A stretch of DNA of 64,000 nt from CBDIHH01 sp965279095 (GCA_965279095.1 CBDIHH010000006.1:558001-622000), one strand, 5' to 3'; shown: positions 8,684 through 21,660, counted from the stretch's first letter. Notes: generated by a model from the letters alone, not told the origin. Numbers and translations: made by a program.

Positions 8684-8693
8684 TGCATATGCA
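8684..8693. promoter_or_regulatory. Candidate MarR operator in the divergent promoter region
   Basis: A perfect 10-bp palindrome TGCATATGCA sits in an AT-rich island (about 8672-8697) between the two divergent starts at 8643 and 8724. Adjacent ACATACGT makes a second, weaker dyad. Position, symmetry and contrast with the surrounding high GC fit an operator for the MarR protein encoded next to it. This is inference from position only. Confidence 0.45.
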
Positions 8694-8723
8694 TCATCGT
8701 GACGTGAGCGGCAAGGCGGACGC

Positions 8724-9194
8724 GTGACGGATGTCCTGTCCACCCCTGGCCATCTGATCAGCCTGGCCGCCCGCGGCTTCGCCCGGCTCAGCGAGGCGCG
8801 GCTGAAGCCGCTGGGCTTCGGCGTCGGGCATCTACCCGTCCTTGTGGCGCTGAGCGACGGGCAGGCTAGCACCCAGCGTGATCTGGCGCGCTTCGCGAGG
8901 ATGGAGCAGCCGCCGATGGCGCAGATGCTGGCGCGGATGGAGCGCGATGGCCTGATCCGGCGCGCGCCCGATCCCCACGACGGGCGCAGCCGTCGGATCA
9001 CCCTCACCGAGGTCGCCAAGGCGCGCCTCCCCGACGCGATATCAGTGCTTCTGCAGGGAAATCAGGAGGTTCTGCGCGGCTTCACGCCGGCGGAGAGCGA
9101 AAGACTCGTGGATCTGCTGGGACGCCTGATCGCCAACCTTGACGAGCTCTCGGAGCGCCGAGGCGTCTATGACGCCCCGGAGGGGGACGCCTAG
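8724..9194 (+). CDS. MarR family transcriptional regulator
   Basis: 156 residues. It has the winged-helix core of MarR proteins: a DNA-binding segment STQRDLARFARMEQPPMAQMLARMERDGLIRRAPDPHDGRSRRITLT at about 50-97, including the DxRxxR-like wing (DPHDGRSRR). Flanking helices would make the dimer interface. It begins with GTG at 8724; no ATG gives a complete N-terminal helix. It is divergent from the SnoaL-like gene, its likely target. Its stop overlaps the convergent hfaB stop by four bases, so the two genes are packed end to end. Confidence 0.9.
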   Translation: MTDVLSTPGHLISLAARGFARLSEARLKPLGFGVGHLPVLVALSDGQASTQRDLARFARMEQPPMAQMLARMERDGLIRRAPDPHDGRSRRITLTEVAKARLPDAISVLLQGNQEVLRGFTPAESERLVDLLGRLIANLDELSERRGVYDAPEGDA

Positions 9195-10210
9195 TAGCGG
9201 CCGCGCGCCGGACCCGGGTCCTCGCCGCGCCAGGCGCGCGGGTCACCTCGGCCGCCCGCGTTATGGGCGGCGTCATCATAGGCGGGGGTGTAGCCGCCGG
9301 TGACGCCGATGGCGCCGCCGCCGAGGGGGTCGCTCGAGAGGCAGGCCTGCGGACCGGGGGCGCCGTAGAGGTTGGCCATCATCTCCAGCACCGCACGCTC
9401 GACCACCGCGCGCACCGCCAGCTGGATCGGCTCCAGGGCGCCTTCGCCGGCGGACACGTCGAAGATGTTGCCGTTGAGGAAGTCGAAGATGCCGACGCTG
9501 ACTTCGCGCCCGACGATCTGTTTCTGGTAGGAGATGACGTCGACCACTTCCAGCGAGCGGGTGTTCACCAGCCGCAGGTCGAGACCGACGTTCATTACGA
9601 AAATCTTGCCCGAGAGGACGCCCTTGGCCTTGGTCGCCGCCTGGGCGCCGCCGAAGGCGTCGATGCCGGAGGAGCGGATGTTGTAGTTGAGTTCGGTCAG
9701 ACCCCCGACGAGGTAGAAGTCGGAGCCGGGCACCTGGCCGGCGTTGATGCGGCGATAGTCCACGGGGCCGGCCAGGGCCGGTCCCGGGCCGCCGTCGGAG
9801 ATCAGCTTGTTGTTGGCGTATTTGAGTTCGAGTTCCGAGACGCTGGTGTCGTAGCGCTCGACCAGCGGGGCGCCGGCCTTGGCCAGGGCCGAGATGGCCA
9901 TCAGCGAGGCCCCCTGGGTGAGCTTGCGGCCGGAGCCGTCGGACTCCTCCTTGCCGGTATAGTCGGAAATGCGGCCCACGGCGATGCGCGGCGCCGGCAG
10001 GTCGTGCTGGCGGGCGTAGGAGCCGAGGCAGACCAGCGCCTGCGAATAGGGGGTGGGGTTGGCGGTGACGGGGGCGTTGCCGATCGGCTTGGCGTAGAGG
10101 CCGCTCGGCCCGGCGACGGGGGTCGCGCAGGCCGTCATCATCATCGCGCCGGCGCCGAGCAGGGCGGGGAGCCTGGCGCGGGAGAGCGTCCCTAGGAATG
10201 TCCCGGACAT
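9191..10210 (-). CDS. hfaB: HfaB, holdfast anchor lipoprotein, CsgG-like
   Basis: 339 residues. The N-terminus carries a lipoprotein signal ending MTAC with the lipid Cys at about residue 28. The body follows the CsgG-type secretion channel plan: IAVGRISDYTGK, then TQGASLMAISALAKAG, ERYDTSV and a late VSVGIFDF. In Caulobacter HfaB is needed to export and assemble the holdfast anchor proteins HfaA and HfaD at the pole (established knowledge). The ATG overlaps the hfaA stop as TAATG, indicating coupling. The C-terminal tail is rich in Gly/Arg/Asp and looks disordered. hfaD, which usually follows, is absent: the next gene is a convergent marR. Confidence 0.93.
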   Translation of the reverse strand: MSGTFLGTLSRARLPALLGAGAMMMTACATPVAGPSGLYAKPIGNAPVTANPTPYSQALVCLGSYARQHDLPAPRIAVGRISDYTGKEESDGSGRKLTQGASLMAISALAKAGAPLVERYDTSVSELELKYANNKLISDGGPGPALAGPVDYRRINAGQVPGSDFYLVGGLTELNYNIRSSGIDAFGGAQAATKAKGVLSGKIFVMNVGLDLRLVNTRSLEVVDVISYQKQIVGREVSVGIFDFLNGNIFDVSAGEGALEPIQLAVRAVVERAVLEMMANLYGAPGPQACLSSDPLGGGAIGVTGGYTPAYDDAAHNAGGRGDPRAWRGEDPGPARGRY

Positions 10211-10662
10211 TACTGGCCTACGCCTCCGCTTACATTGGCGCCGACCCTGGCGCTGATACTGCCGGTGTTCGTCTGCGTCGAATTGACGACCACCGTATTG
10301 TAGTTGCCCTGGGTGATGACCGTCAGGCTGTTACCCACCGCGGTGCTGCTGCCGCCCCCGCCGACGCCGCCGTCGATATCGGCGCCCGCCGACGCCGAGG
10401 CATAGGCGGCGGCGCGGGCCTGGACCGTGGCCCCGCCCTGGATGATCCCGTCGATGATGGTGCGGTTGCCGTTGGCGTCGCGCGCGCCGGCGAACTGGAT
10501 CGGGTGATTCTCGGCGCCCGCCGCATGGCCATAGCCGCTGTTGTAGGCGGCGGAATTGGTCGCCATCGTCTGGGCCGTCGCCGGTGCCGCCGCCAGGGCG
10601 ACAAGGCACCCCGCCGCGGCGCAGGCGCGGGTCAACCGGGGAAGAGTCGTCCTGAGGGCCAT
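10210..10662 (-). CDS. hfaA: HfaA, holdfast attachment protein
   Basis: 150 residues. A signal peptide (about 1-30, ending ATAQ) precedes a small, Asn/Ala/Gly/Thr-rich secreted domain with the HfaA hallmarks NSAAYNSGYG, ARDANGNRTIIDGII and LTVITQGNYNTVVVNSTQTNTG. HfaA is the amyloid-like surface protein that holds the adhesive holdfast on the cell envelope (established for Caulobacter). The ATG at 10662 has GGAG upstream. It shares an operon with hfaB and is divergent from the rhomboid gene, leaving about 200 bases for regulation. Confidence 0.93.
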   Translation of the reverse strand: MALRTTLPRLTRACAAAGCLVALAAAPATAQTMATNSAAYNSGYGHAAGAENHPIQFAGARDANGNRTIIDGIIQGGATVQARAAAYASASAGADIDGGVGGGGSSTAVGNSLTVITQGNYNTVVVNSTQTNTGSISARVGANVSGGVGQ

Positions 10663-10865
10663 TCCGGCTCCGTCACTTTACTGGCGCGGATGGACGGACC
10701 AAGGCCGACGTCACCCATTTCGCCTTCCTGGGTTAGAGGCAAGTCCTCGCGATTTGGTTAATCGAATCGCCCGAAATTCCTCGACGCGGCGGCCTCGGCT
10801 GGTCCTTAACCCCCTATCGGCGTTCGGAAATCGGCGCCGGATCGAAGAGTGCAGGAGCATCGCGC

Positions 10866-11543
10866 GTGACAGACCATCCCCGCCCGTCCCCGGAGCCGGC
10901 GTTCAACGCGCCCTGGCCGGCGCTGGTCCTGGTGGCGATGATCGTCGCTTCCTACGTCGCGCAGCGTTTCAGCGGCGACGGGCCGCAGTGGATCGCCGCC
11001 TATGGCTTCATGGCGTCCGACCTGGACGAGGGGCGACTGTCGACCCTGATAACGCACCTGTTCCTGCACGGGGGATGGCCCCACGTGGGCATGAATGCGG
11101 TGATGGCCCTGGCCTTCGCGCCGCCGGTGTCGCGGCTGCTGGGGGAGGGGGCGGCGGGGGCCGCGGCGCTGCTCGTCTTCTATCTGGTGTGCGGCGCGGC
11201 CGGGGGGCTGGCCTACGCCGCCCTGCACCCGCACGATTCCCTGCACCAGCTGATCGGCGCGTCCGGCGCGGTGGCGGGGCTGATGGGGGCGGCGTCTCGG
11301 CTGCTCTATCGGCAGGGGCGCCTGGCGCCCGTGCTGGATCGGTCGGTGCTCAGCTTCACGGCCGTGTGGGTCGGGCTGAACGTGGTGCTCGGGATGATCG
11401 GTCTGGCGCCCGGCATGGGCCAGGTGACCATCGCCTGGGAGGCCCATCTGGGCGGCTATTTCGCCGGCCTGCTGCTGATCGGCCCGACCGCGCGCCTGCT
11501 GGGGCGGGGGGCGGTCGAGACGGGCCCCGCCATCAACCCTTGA
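10866..11543 (+). CDS. Rhomboid family intramembrane serine protease
   Basis: 225 residues, about six transmembrane helices. The catalytic Ser lies in GASG at residues 131-134 (Ser133) and the catalytic His in EAHLGG (His194), the normal dyad; the oxyanion region HLFLHGGWPHVGMN at 64-77 is intact. It should cleave membrane proteins within the bilayer; its substrate is unknown. It uses GTG at 10866. The CBS gene follows 53 bases downstream and may be cotranscribed. Confidence 0.92.
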   Translation: MTDHPRPSPEPAFNAPWPALVLVAMIVASYVAQRFSGDGPQWIAAYGFMASDLDEGRLSTLITHLFLHGGWPHVGMNAVMALAFAPPVSRLLGEGAAGAAALLVFYLVCGAAGGLAYAALHPHDSLHQLIGASGAVAGLMGAASRLLYRQGRLAPVLDRSVLSFTAVWVGLNVVLGMIGLAPGMGQVTIAWEAHLGGYFAGLLLIGPTARLLGRGAVETGPAINP

Positions 11544-11596
11544 TTCGCGCGCCGCTCTGCGGGACGCTCGTTCCCCGTAAGCTGTAGGAGTGCCCC

Positions 11597-12028
11597 ATGC
11601 TCGTCTCGCAGATCCTCAAGGCGAAGGGCGACGCGGTGTTCACCGGCGCGCCGGGTCTGACCCTGGCGGAGGCGGCCGCTCTGCTGCTGGACCGGCAGGT
11701 GGGGGCTCTGGTGATCACCGACGAGGCGGGCGAGGTCGTCGGCATCCTCTCGGAGCGGGACGTGGTTCGGCGGGTGGCGCAGGAAGGGGCGGCGGCCCTG
11801 GACGAGCCAATCTCCCGTTGCATGAGCCAGGAGGTGATCTTCGCCCAGCCGCACGATACGGTCGATCTGCTGCTGGCCAAGATGACCGATCGGCGGGTGC
11901 GCCACCTGCCCGTGTGTGTCGACCATCGCCTGGTCGGCCTGGTGTCGATCGGCGACCTGGTGAAATGGAAGATCGCCGAGACCGAGGCCGTGGCCGAGGA
12001 CCTGAAGGCCTACATCTCCCACTCCTGA
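11597..12028 (+). CDS. CBS domain pair protein
   Basis: 143 residues made almost entirely of two CBS motifs (about 10-60 and 77-130). The first carries GALVITDEAGEVVGILSERDVVRRV, the second VRHLPVCVDHRLVGLVSIGDLVKW. Stand-alone CBS pairs usually bind adenine nucleotides and act as energy sensors or modulators of another protein; no partner is fused here. TAGGAG lies a few bases before the ATG. Its stop is two bases from the stop of the convergent Rrf2 gene. Confidence 0.92.
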   Translation: MLVSQILKAKGDAVFTGAPGLTLAEAAALLLDRQVGALVITDEAGEVVGILSERDVVRRVAQEGAAALDEPISRCMSQEVIFAQPHDTVDLLLAKMTDRRVRHLPVCVDHRLVGLVSIGDLVKWKIAETEAVAEDLKAYISHS

Positions 12029-12030
12029 GA

Positions 12031-12483
12031 CTAGGTGAGACTGAGGACCGCCTCGGTGCGGTGGCCGCCGGTGTCGTCGACCGCTTCCTGAAGGGAATAC
12101 TCCTCCAATACCGCCGCCGTGGCGTCGCGGGCCCGGCGGAGGGCGGGCCGCAGGGCGCAGGTGTCGAGGTCGGGGCAGTCATCGCACTTGCGAAAGGCGG
12201 TCTGGCTGACGCAAGGCGCGAGGGCCAGGGGGCCGTCGATCACCCGGATGACCTCGGCGAAGCTGATCTGGCTGGGCGTGCGCGCCAGCGTGTAGCCGCC
12301 GAACTTGCCGCGGCGGCTGACGATCAGCTGACGCCGGCACAGTTCCAGCAGAATGGCCTCGAGGAACTTGCGCGGCGCGCCGGCCCGCGTGGCGATCTCT
12401 CCCGCGGTCATCTGCCCCTCGGGGGCCTGGCGGGCCAGTTCGACCAGGGCGCGCAGAGCGTAACGGGCCTTTTGGGACAGCAT
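12031..12483 (-). CDS. Rrf2 family transcriptional regulator with a Cys cluster
   Basis: 150 residues. The N-terminal winged helix (MLSQKARYALRALVELA, then GEIATRAGAPRKFLEAILLEL and GGYTLAR) is typical of Rrf2. Four Cys form C-x8-C-x2-C-x5-C (PCVSQ...KCDDCPDLDTC), placed where IscR carries its iron-sulfur ligands but with one more Cys and different spacing. It may therefore sense Fe-S status or redox (inference). It resembles the Rrf2 proteins beside cysteine-metabolism genes, but no such gene adjoins it here; metY is 11 kb away. GGAGG precedes the ATG. Confidence 0.9.
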   Translation of the reverse strand: MLSQKARYALRALVELARQAPEGQMTAGEIATRAGAPRKFLEAILLELCRRQLIVSRRGKFGGYTLARTPSQISFAEVIRVIDGPLALAPCVSQTAFRKCDDCPDLDTCALRPALRRARDATAAVLEEYSLQEAVDDTGGHRTEAVLSLT

Positions 12484-12566
12484 GTGGCGGCGACCTCCGT
12501 GGGCCTACAGGCATACAGCCGCCGACAGGTTTCTCAAAGAAGCGCCGCCTTCGGACCAGTTCGTCG

Positions 12567-12595
12567 TTGACAGGGGGAGGGGGGGCAACTAGATA
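12567..12595 (+). promoter_or_regulatory. Candidate rRNA operon promoter P1
   Basis: TTGACA at 12567-12572 and TAGATA at 12590-12595 are separated by 17 bases, close to the housekeeping sigma consensus of alphaproteobacteria. It is the most upstream of three tandem candidates facing the 16S gene and begins 83 bases past the divergent Rrf2 start. Confidence 0.6.
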
Positions 12596-12654
12596 CCGGC
12601 CTCCCCTCGAGGGGCCGCCGCCGGGCGGAACGACCCAAGCCTCTCAAAAAGAGC

Positions 12655-12683
12655 TTGATTTGTTAAAGTCCGGTAGCTATCCT
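12655..12683 (+). promoter_or_regulatory. Candidate rRNA operon promoter P2
   Basis: TTGATT at 12655-12660 and TATCCT at 12678-12683 with a 17-base spacer. It is weaker than P1 and P3 in its match to consensus but has the right orientation and spacing. Confidence 0.4.
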
Positions 12684-12801
12684 CCCGAGCCTCAACCGAA
12701 TCGCTACGGACATCGGAGGGAAGCCTCTCGCGGCCCGAAGTGATTTTTGCGCTCTGAAATCGGCCTAGCCGACACCGAGCAAAAAGCCTGAAAACGGGCG
12801 G

Positions 12802-12830
12802 TTGACACGGAAAACTGAGGCGACTAGAAC
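12802..12830 (+). promoter_or_regulatory. Candidate rRNA operon promoter P3
   Basis: TTGACA at 12802-12807 and TAGAAC at 12825-12830 with a 17-base spacer, about 280 bases before the 16S gene. It is the promoter nearest to the mature rRNA and has a consensus -35. Confidence 0.65.
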
Positions 12831-12882
12831 GCCGCCTCCGCCGACCACCGGCGCTAAACAGTGGGGCCGGCCAAGCCGGTTC

Positions 12883-12894
12883 GGGTCTTTGACA
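12883..12894 (+). promoter_or_regulatory. boxA-like antitermination site before 16S
   Basis: GGGTCTTTGACA resembles the boxA element that recruits Nus factors to rRNA transcripts. A related sequence (GGGTTTGACATCGTGA) recurs before the 23S gene at about 15064, as expected for an antitermination signal. Between here and 16S lies a small hairpin (GATCGACTTCGGTCGATC at about 13076-13093) that may belong to the processing stem. Confidence 0.5.
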
Positions 12895-13112
12895 TCGTTG
12901 ATTTGGAAAGAGAAACGCAGGCGGCGGCGTACTGGCTGATGACCCTTCGGGGTTGTCAATCGACGTCGACAATTGCGGTCTCTTGAAGACACCATGAATG
13001 CCGCTTCGGAGCTTTGGTTCCGGGGCGGAACGAATGGGAACTCGTCAAGAATTAAGATACGCAAACGAACGCTGATCGACTTCGGTCGATCATGTTCTAA
13101 GTCACGTCAACT

Positions 13113-14604
<1,492 letters not shown>

Positions 14605-14784
14605 GTCCCTCCAGGTCTCACGACCTACTGGGACGTTCAAAGACATCTAAAAAGAGCGGTTCGTCGCCGTCTTCGTTTCTCTTTCCACTCACCGCCGGCC
14701 GTCTAGGCCGCGCGGTGCGATCGCGAGCCCAAGGGCGAGATTACTGGCGTCTTTGGACGCCAGGCGCGGGCGATGCGCTGCCAT

Positions 14785-14861
<77 letters not shown>

Positions 14862-14916
14862 TCCCCCTTGGAATGCGTGATCGACCGACCCGTCTCACCC
14901 TGTGTGGGCTCCGTAA

Positions 14917-14992
14917 GGGGCCATAGCTCAGTTGGTAGAGCGCGTGCTTTGCAAGCATGAGGTCGTCGGTTCGATCCCGTCTGGCTCCACCA
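14917..14992 (+). tRNA. tRNA-Ala (TGC)
   Basis: 76 nt, 55 bases after tRNA-Ile. The acceptor GGGGCCA pairs with TGGCTCC (one G-U pair), followed by A73 and an encoded CCA. The anticodon loop TTTGCAA gives UGC. The Ile-Ala spacer pair is standard for alphaproteobacterial rRNA operons. Confidence 0.98.
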
Positions 14993-15063
14993 TCCCTAAT
15001 AAGAGGGATACCTCGCGATCGAGGATCACAGTTTCCCACCAGGGACGCACTTGCGACCTGGCT

Positions 15064-15078
15064 GGGTTTGACATCGTG
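15064..15078 (+). promoter_or_regulatory. boxA-like site before 23S
   Basis: GGGTTTGACATCGTG repeats the core of the boxA-like element upstream of 16S (TTTGACATCGT). Its place in the 16S-23S spacer mirrors the E. coli arrangement, in which a second boxA precedes 23S. Confidence 0.4.
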
Positions 15079-15251
15079 AATGAAGGGTCTGTTCCGGCGC
15101 CCAGCTTCCTATCCTACGGAGGTTGACGCGCTTTAAGGAGAGACCTGAGAAGACATCATAGTCTGACAAATACAAAGCGCATGAGCGGCGCGTCGGCAAT
15201 CTCCCCTAGAGGTTGACGTCGCACAGCCCGTTCATGAGTTTTGCTGAGAAC

Positions 15252-18042
<2,791 letters not shown>

Positions 18043-18137
18043 TCTTCAGCCAAACCCATGAACTGATCTTTGTATGACGCGCAGCTAGTCTGCGGTCGGT
18101 TATGACTATGGTGTCTTCTCAACACATCCGTTTCGTT

Positions 18138-18255
18138 GACCTGGTGGTTTTGCCGGAAGGTCCCCACCCGATCCCATTCCGAACTCGGTCGTTAAGCCTT
18201 CCTGGGCCAATGGTACTTCGTCTCAAGGCGCGGGAGAGTAGGTCGCCGCCAGGTC
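18138..18255 (+). rRNA. 5S ribosomal RNA
   Basis: About 118 nt. The terminal stem GACCTGGTGG pairs with CCGCCAGGTC; the internal CCCATTCCGAACTCGG block and the GGGAGAGTAGGTCG block are conserved 5S features. It lies about 95 bases after 23S. Confidence 0.97.
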
Positions 18256-18347
18256 TACCAAACGGATGTGTTCATCTCTGTCTTAGTTCAGACCCTTCAT
18301 CACGTAATCCTTCGGGCGCAGCCCCGCTGCAGTCCTCATTTCCTTGC

Positions 18348-18424
<77 letters not shown>

Positions 18425-18430
18425 AGAGTC

Positions 18431-18460
18431 CGGCCCCCGCAGCGATGCGGGGGCCGTTTT
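18431..18460 (+). terminator. rRNA operon terminator
   Basis: A perfect 10-bp GC stem (18431-18440 with 18447-18456), six-base loop and TTTT lie seven bases after tRNA-fMet. This is a strong intrinsic terminator for the rRNA operon. Confidence 0.9.
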
Positions 18461-18489
18461 CGTTCGGGCTCGTGCTCAGGCGCGGGGTC

Positions 18490-20391
18490 TCAGGCGACTA
18501 GGCTGGCTGGCGAAGCGAGGCGGCCGAGCTCGGCCATGAGCGCCGCGGGTGACAGAGGTTTGGCGATGCAGCCGTCCATGCCGACCTCGGCGTAGCGCGC
18601 CCTCTGATCCGCCAACACATTGGCGGTGAGGGCGACGATCGGCACCCGGCCCGCCGGCTCCGGCAGGGCGCGGATGCGGCGGGTGGCCTCGACCCCGTCC
18701 ATGACCGGCATCTGAATATCCATCAGCACGAGGTCGAACTGGCCCTCGGCGACGGCGGCCACGGCTTCGGCGCCGTCCGCGGCGGTGGTCACGGTCGCCT
18801 CGAGGGCGGAGAGCATGGCGCCGACCAACCTAAGGTTGGTGATATTATCGTCTACAACCAGAACACGCATGGCCTCTCCGAGGTGCGGGCCGTCGCGACT
18901 CACGTCCGGCGCCGACTGGGCCGGCAGATCCAGGCGGAAGGTCGCGCCCTGGCCTGGCGCGCTGCGGCAGCCTATGGCGCCGCCCATGGCCTGGGCCAGC
19001 TGCCGGGCCCGGGCCAGGCCAAGACCCGCGCCGCCGAATCGGCGAGTGGGGGAGGCGTCGGCCTGCTCGAACGAGTCGAACAGGTGCGCCTGGTCGGTCA
19101 TGCCGATCCCGGGGCCGGTGTCGCTCACCTCGATTCGCAGCTGCTGGCCTGATCCGGCTCCCGTGAGGGCGGCGCGGACCTCGACGCCCCCGGTCTGGGT
19201 GAATTTCACGCCATTGCCCACCAGGACCTTGAGGATCTTGCGTAGCTTGGCGGAGTCGAGCAGCAGCAGCTCGTCCACCGACGTGTCGGAGCGCAGCCAA
19301 AGTCCCTTGGCGCCGGCGGCGCAGCGGTGGGCCTCCAGAACCGATTCGATCAGGCCCCGGGGCGCGACGGGCGCCAGCGCCACGTCGACAGAAGCCGTCT
19401 GTCCGTCGGCGAACTCGACCAGGTCGCCGAGCAGATCGGTCAGTTCGCCGCCGGACGCCATGGCCTGGTCCAGCAGATCGCCCCGCGCCTTGCCGCTGGC
19501 GGACTTGGCCAGGTGGAGGGCCGCCATGATCCCGTTCATGGGGGTCAGCAATTCGTGGCCGATGTTGGCCAGGAAGTCGCTCTTGGCGCGCTGGGCCGCC
19601 TTGGCGGCGACCTCTCCCGCCAGGGCGCGGTCGCGCTCAGACATCAATTCTGTGAGATCCTGGGTCAGGCCGATGACCTCCCGGCGACCGCAGGGGAGCT
19701 GACGGCCGCCGATCATGGCGCTGCGCAGGCGACGCGGCGCGCCGTTTGATCCCTTGGCGCGGTAGTCGATGAGGGCGAACTCGCCGGTGTCGACGGTGCG
19801 CGCGACGGCGCGGGTGAGCGCGGGTCGGTCCGCCGGCTCTGTCGCGGCGCTGACGCCGGCCACGGAGTGTTGGTGGCCCGGGGGCGTATCCGCGACGGGG
19901 TGGGAAAAGTCCGGATCAAACTCGTATCGACGCGCGATCGGGTCGTAGCGCCAGAGTTTCACGCCGGCGGCCTGGGACAGCAGGGCGTTGGCTTGAGCGA
20001 TTTCCGCCGCCTCGGCGGCCCGGCGCAACTCGTCGCCGATGTCCTGCATCACCGCGATGCCGGTTCCGTCGGCGGCCAGCTTGGCCCGCACCCGCATGCG
20101 AACATAGTCGCCGGACCGGGCGCGCACGCGATGCTCGTAAACGCCGCGGCCGGTGGCGACGAGACCTGCAACCGCTTGGCGCACCGTCTCCAGGTCGTCG
20201 GGATGGACGAAGTCCCAGAAGGACCGTTCCATCGCCTCCTGCCGCGACCAGCCGAGCAACTTGGTCCAGCCGGCGCTGATGTGCAGAGCGCGGCCACCCC
20301 GAACGATCATGAATATGTCGTCGGTATTACCTAGAAACCATTCGGCCGCCTCGGCCCAGGCATCAGTATTTTCACCTAGGATAGACTTCAT
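18490..20391 (-). CDS. Hybrid PAS histidine kinase / response regulator
   Basis: 633 residues, no transmembrane segment, so a cytoplasmic sensor. In order: PAS (about 15-125, with FWDFVHPDDLE), a second weaker PAS-like region (about 135-250), dimerisation/phosphoacceptor domain with His279 in NIGHELLTP, ATPase domain (about 375-500; GNGVKFTQTGG, DTGPGIGM, FGGAGLGL) and a C-terminal receiver (about 510-625; LVVDDN, LMDIQMPVMDG with the phospho-Asp, and IAKP). The H-box reads HELLTP, not HELRTP. Such hybrids pass phosphate on to a phosphotransfer protein; no partner is adjacent. It is convergent with the rRNA operon, 30 bases beyond its terminator. Confidence 0.93.
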   Translation of the reverse strand: MKSILGENTDAWAEAAEWFLGNTDDIFMIVRGGRALHISAGWTKLLGWSRQEAMERSFWDFVHPDDLETVRQAVAGLVATGRGVYEHRVRARSGDYVRMRVRAKLAADGTGIAVMQDIGDELRRAAEAAEIAQANALLSQAAGVKLWRYDPIARRYEFDPDFSHPVADTPPGHQHSVAGVSAATEPADRPALTRAVARTVDTGEFALIDYRAKGSNGAPRRLRSAMIGGRQLPCGRREVIGLTQDLTELMSERDRALAGEVAAKAAQRAKSDFLANIGHELLTPMNGIMAALHLAKSASGKARGDLLDQAMASGGELTDLLGDLVEFADGQTASVDVALAPVAPRGLIESVLEAHRCAAGAKGLWLRSDTSVDELLLLDSAKLRKILKVLVGNGVKFTQTGGVEVRAALTGAGSGQQLRIEVSDTGPGIGMTDQAHLFDSFEQADASPTRRFGGAGLGLARARQLAQAMGGAIGCRSAPGQGATFRLDLPAQSAPDVSRDGPHLGEAMRVLVVDDNITNLRLVGAMLSALEATVTTAADGAEAVAAVAEGQFDLVLMDIQMPVMDGVEATRRIRALPEPAGRVPIVALTANVLADQRARYAEVGMDGCIAKPLSPAALMAELGRLASPASLVA

Positions 20392-20535
20392 TGGATCTCT
20401 CTAGAGGTGTCCGATACACGGACTCTCCGGATGAACATGAAGCAACGTTAGGCTTGGAAAAATAACGACCGGATAACGCAGTTACCAATTGAGGCCGGCG
20501 CGCCGTTGTGTCGCGGCTGGGACGGCCAGTATCGC

Positions 20536-21660
20536 CTAGCCCGGCTTTCTCGCGATCAGCACCCAGGGGAAGACGCCGTCGAGCACGCTGCTGCGCACAT
20601 CGGCGAAGCCGATCGCGGTCAGTTCGCCTTCCCAGTCCGACAGCAGGGCGGCCGAGAAGAAGGGCTCGTCGCGGTGCTCGGTGTCCCACTCCAGGATCGC
20701 CGCGTGGAACGGGTCCACGTCGCGGAAGGGAGGCGGATCCATCATCAGCAGATCGCCGCCGGGCTTCAGGATGCGGAACATCTCAGCGAACGCCTCGACA
20801 TTGGCCTTGGGCGGCATCTCGTGCGCCAGGGCGTTCATGACCACCAGGTCGAAGCTGGCGTCCGGCTCGCCGGTGGCGCGCACATCGCGCTGCTTGAAGT
20901 GGATCGGCACCCCGGCCTTCTCGGCCACGGCATGGCCGGACTTCAGCTGAACCGCCGACAGGTCGATGGCCGTGAGTTCGGCGGTGGGAAAGTTCTGGTG
21001 CAGCCAGCGGGTGGTGGAGCCCGAGCCGCTGCCCGCGTCCAGGATTCGGCGGTAGTCGGTGCGCGGCAGCATGGCGATGATGCGCGGGCGATAGCCGATC
21101 GCCTCGGGGGTCGCCGGCATCGAGGCGAAGCCGCCGCGGGCGAAGACGTGGGGATAGATGCCGTAGGCCAGCACCGGGCCGTAGAGGTCGTACCCCTCCC
21201 AGCCGCCGGGCTGCAGGTGGAACTCCACCTCGGAGAAGAAGCGCGGCAGGGGCAGGGTGGGGTCCAGGTCGAGGCTGCCCAGGGTATCGCCGTGCGGCGG
21301 CGCGACGAAGGGGGCGAACTGGGCGCGCCGCTCCTCCACCGCGACGATGGCCCGGCGCCAGTTCTCCTCGGCGACGTAGCGCTGCAGGAAGCGCTCCAGG
21401 CGGAACAGGCCGTCCTCGCCGGCCAGGCGCGTGGCGCTGTCGACCCGCCCGCGCACCGCGTCCTTGGACGCATCGCCGCCGGCATGGGCCTGGGCCAGGG
21501 CCTGACCGGCCTCGGAGTCCTCGAAATGGGCGCGCGCGGCGCTGCGCAGATGATTGTACGCCGCCACCTGGATGGAGCCGAGGATCTGAAGGTCGGCCCG
21601 GCCGCGCTGGCCAAGGTCGGTGGCGGCGGTCTTGGTGAGATACTGGGCGGGGGCGTTCAT
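20536..21660 (-). CDS. Class I SAM-dependent methyltransferase
   Basis: 374 residues. An N-terminal helical region (about 1-170, unlike common families) precedes a Rossmann methyltransferase domain: motif I ILDAGSGSGSTTRWL at about 208-222, acidic ELTAIDLS after strand 2, FDLVVMNALAHEMP as motif IV and LKPGGDLLMMDPPPF as post-motif region. The substrate is unknown; the layout resembles methyltransferases with an N-terminal accessory domain that act on small molecules. It shares the strand of the kinase downstream (144-base gap) and is divergent from the pseudouridine synthase. Confidence 0.85.
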   Translation of the reverse strand: MNAPAQYLTKTAATDLGQRGRADLQILGSIQVAAYNHLRSAARAHFEDSEAGQALAQAHAGGDASKDAVRGRVDSATRLAGEDGLFRLERFLQRYVAEENWRRAIVAVEERRAQFAPFVAPPHGDTLGSLDLDPTLPLPRFFSEVEFHLQPGGWEGYDLYGPVLAYGIYPHVFARGGFASMPATPEAIGYRPRIIAMLPRTDYRRILDAGSGSGSTTRWLHQNFPTAELTAIDLSAVQLKSGHAVAEKAGVPIHFKQRDVRATGEPDASFDLVVMNALAHEMPPKANVEAFAEMFRILKPGGDLLMMDPPPFRDVDPFHAAILEWDTEHRDEPFFSAALLSDWEGELTAIGFADVRSSVLDGVFPWVLIARKPG

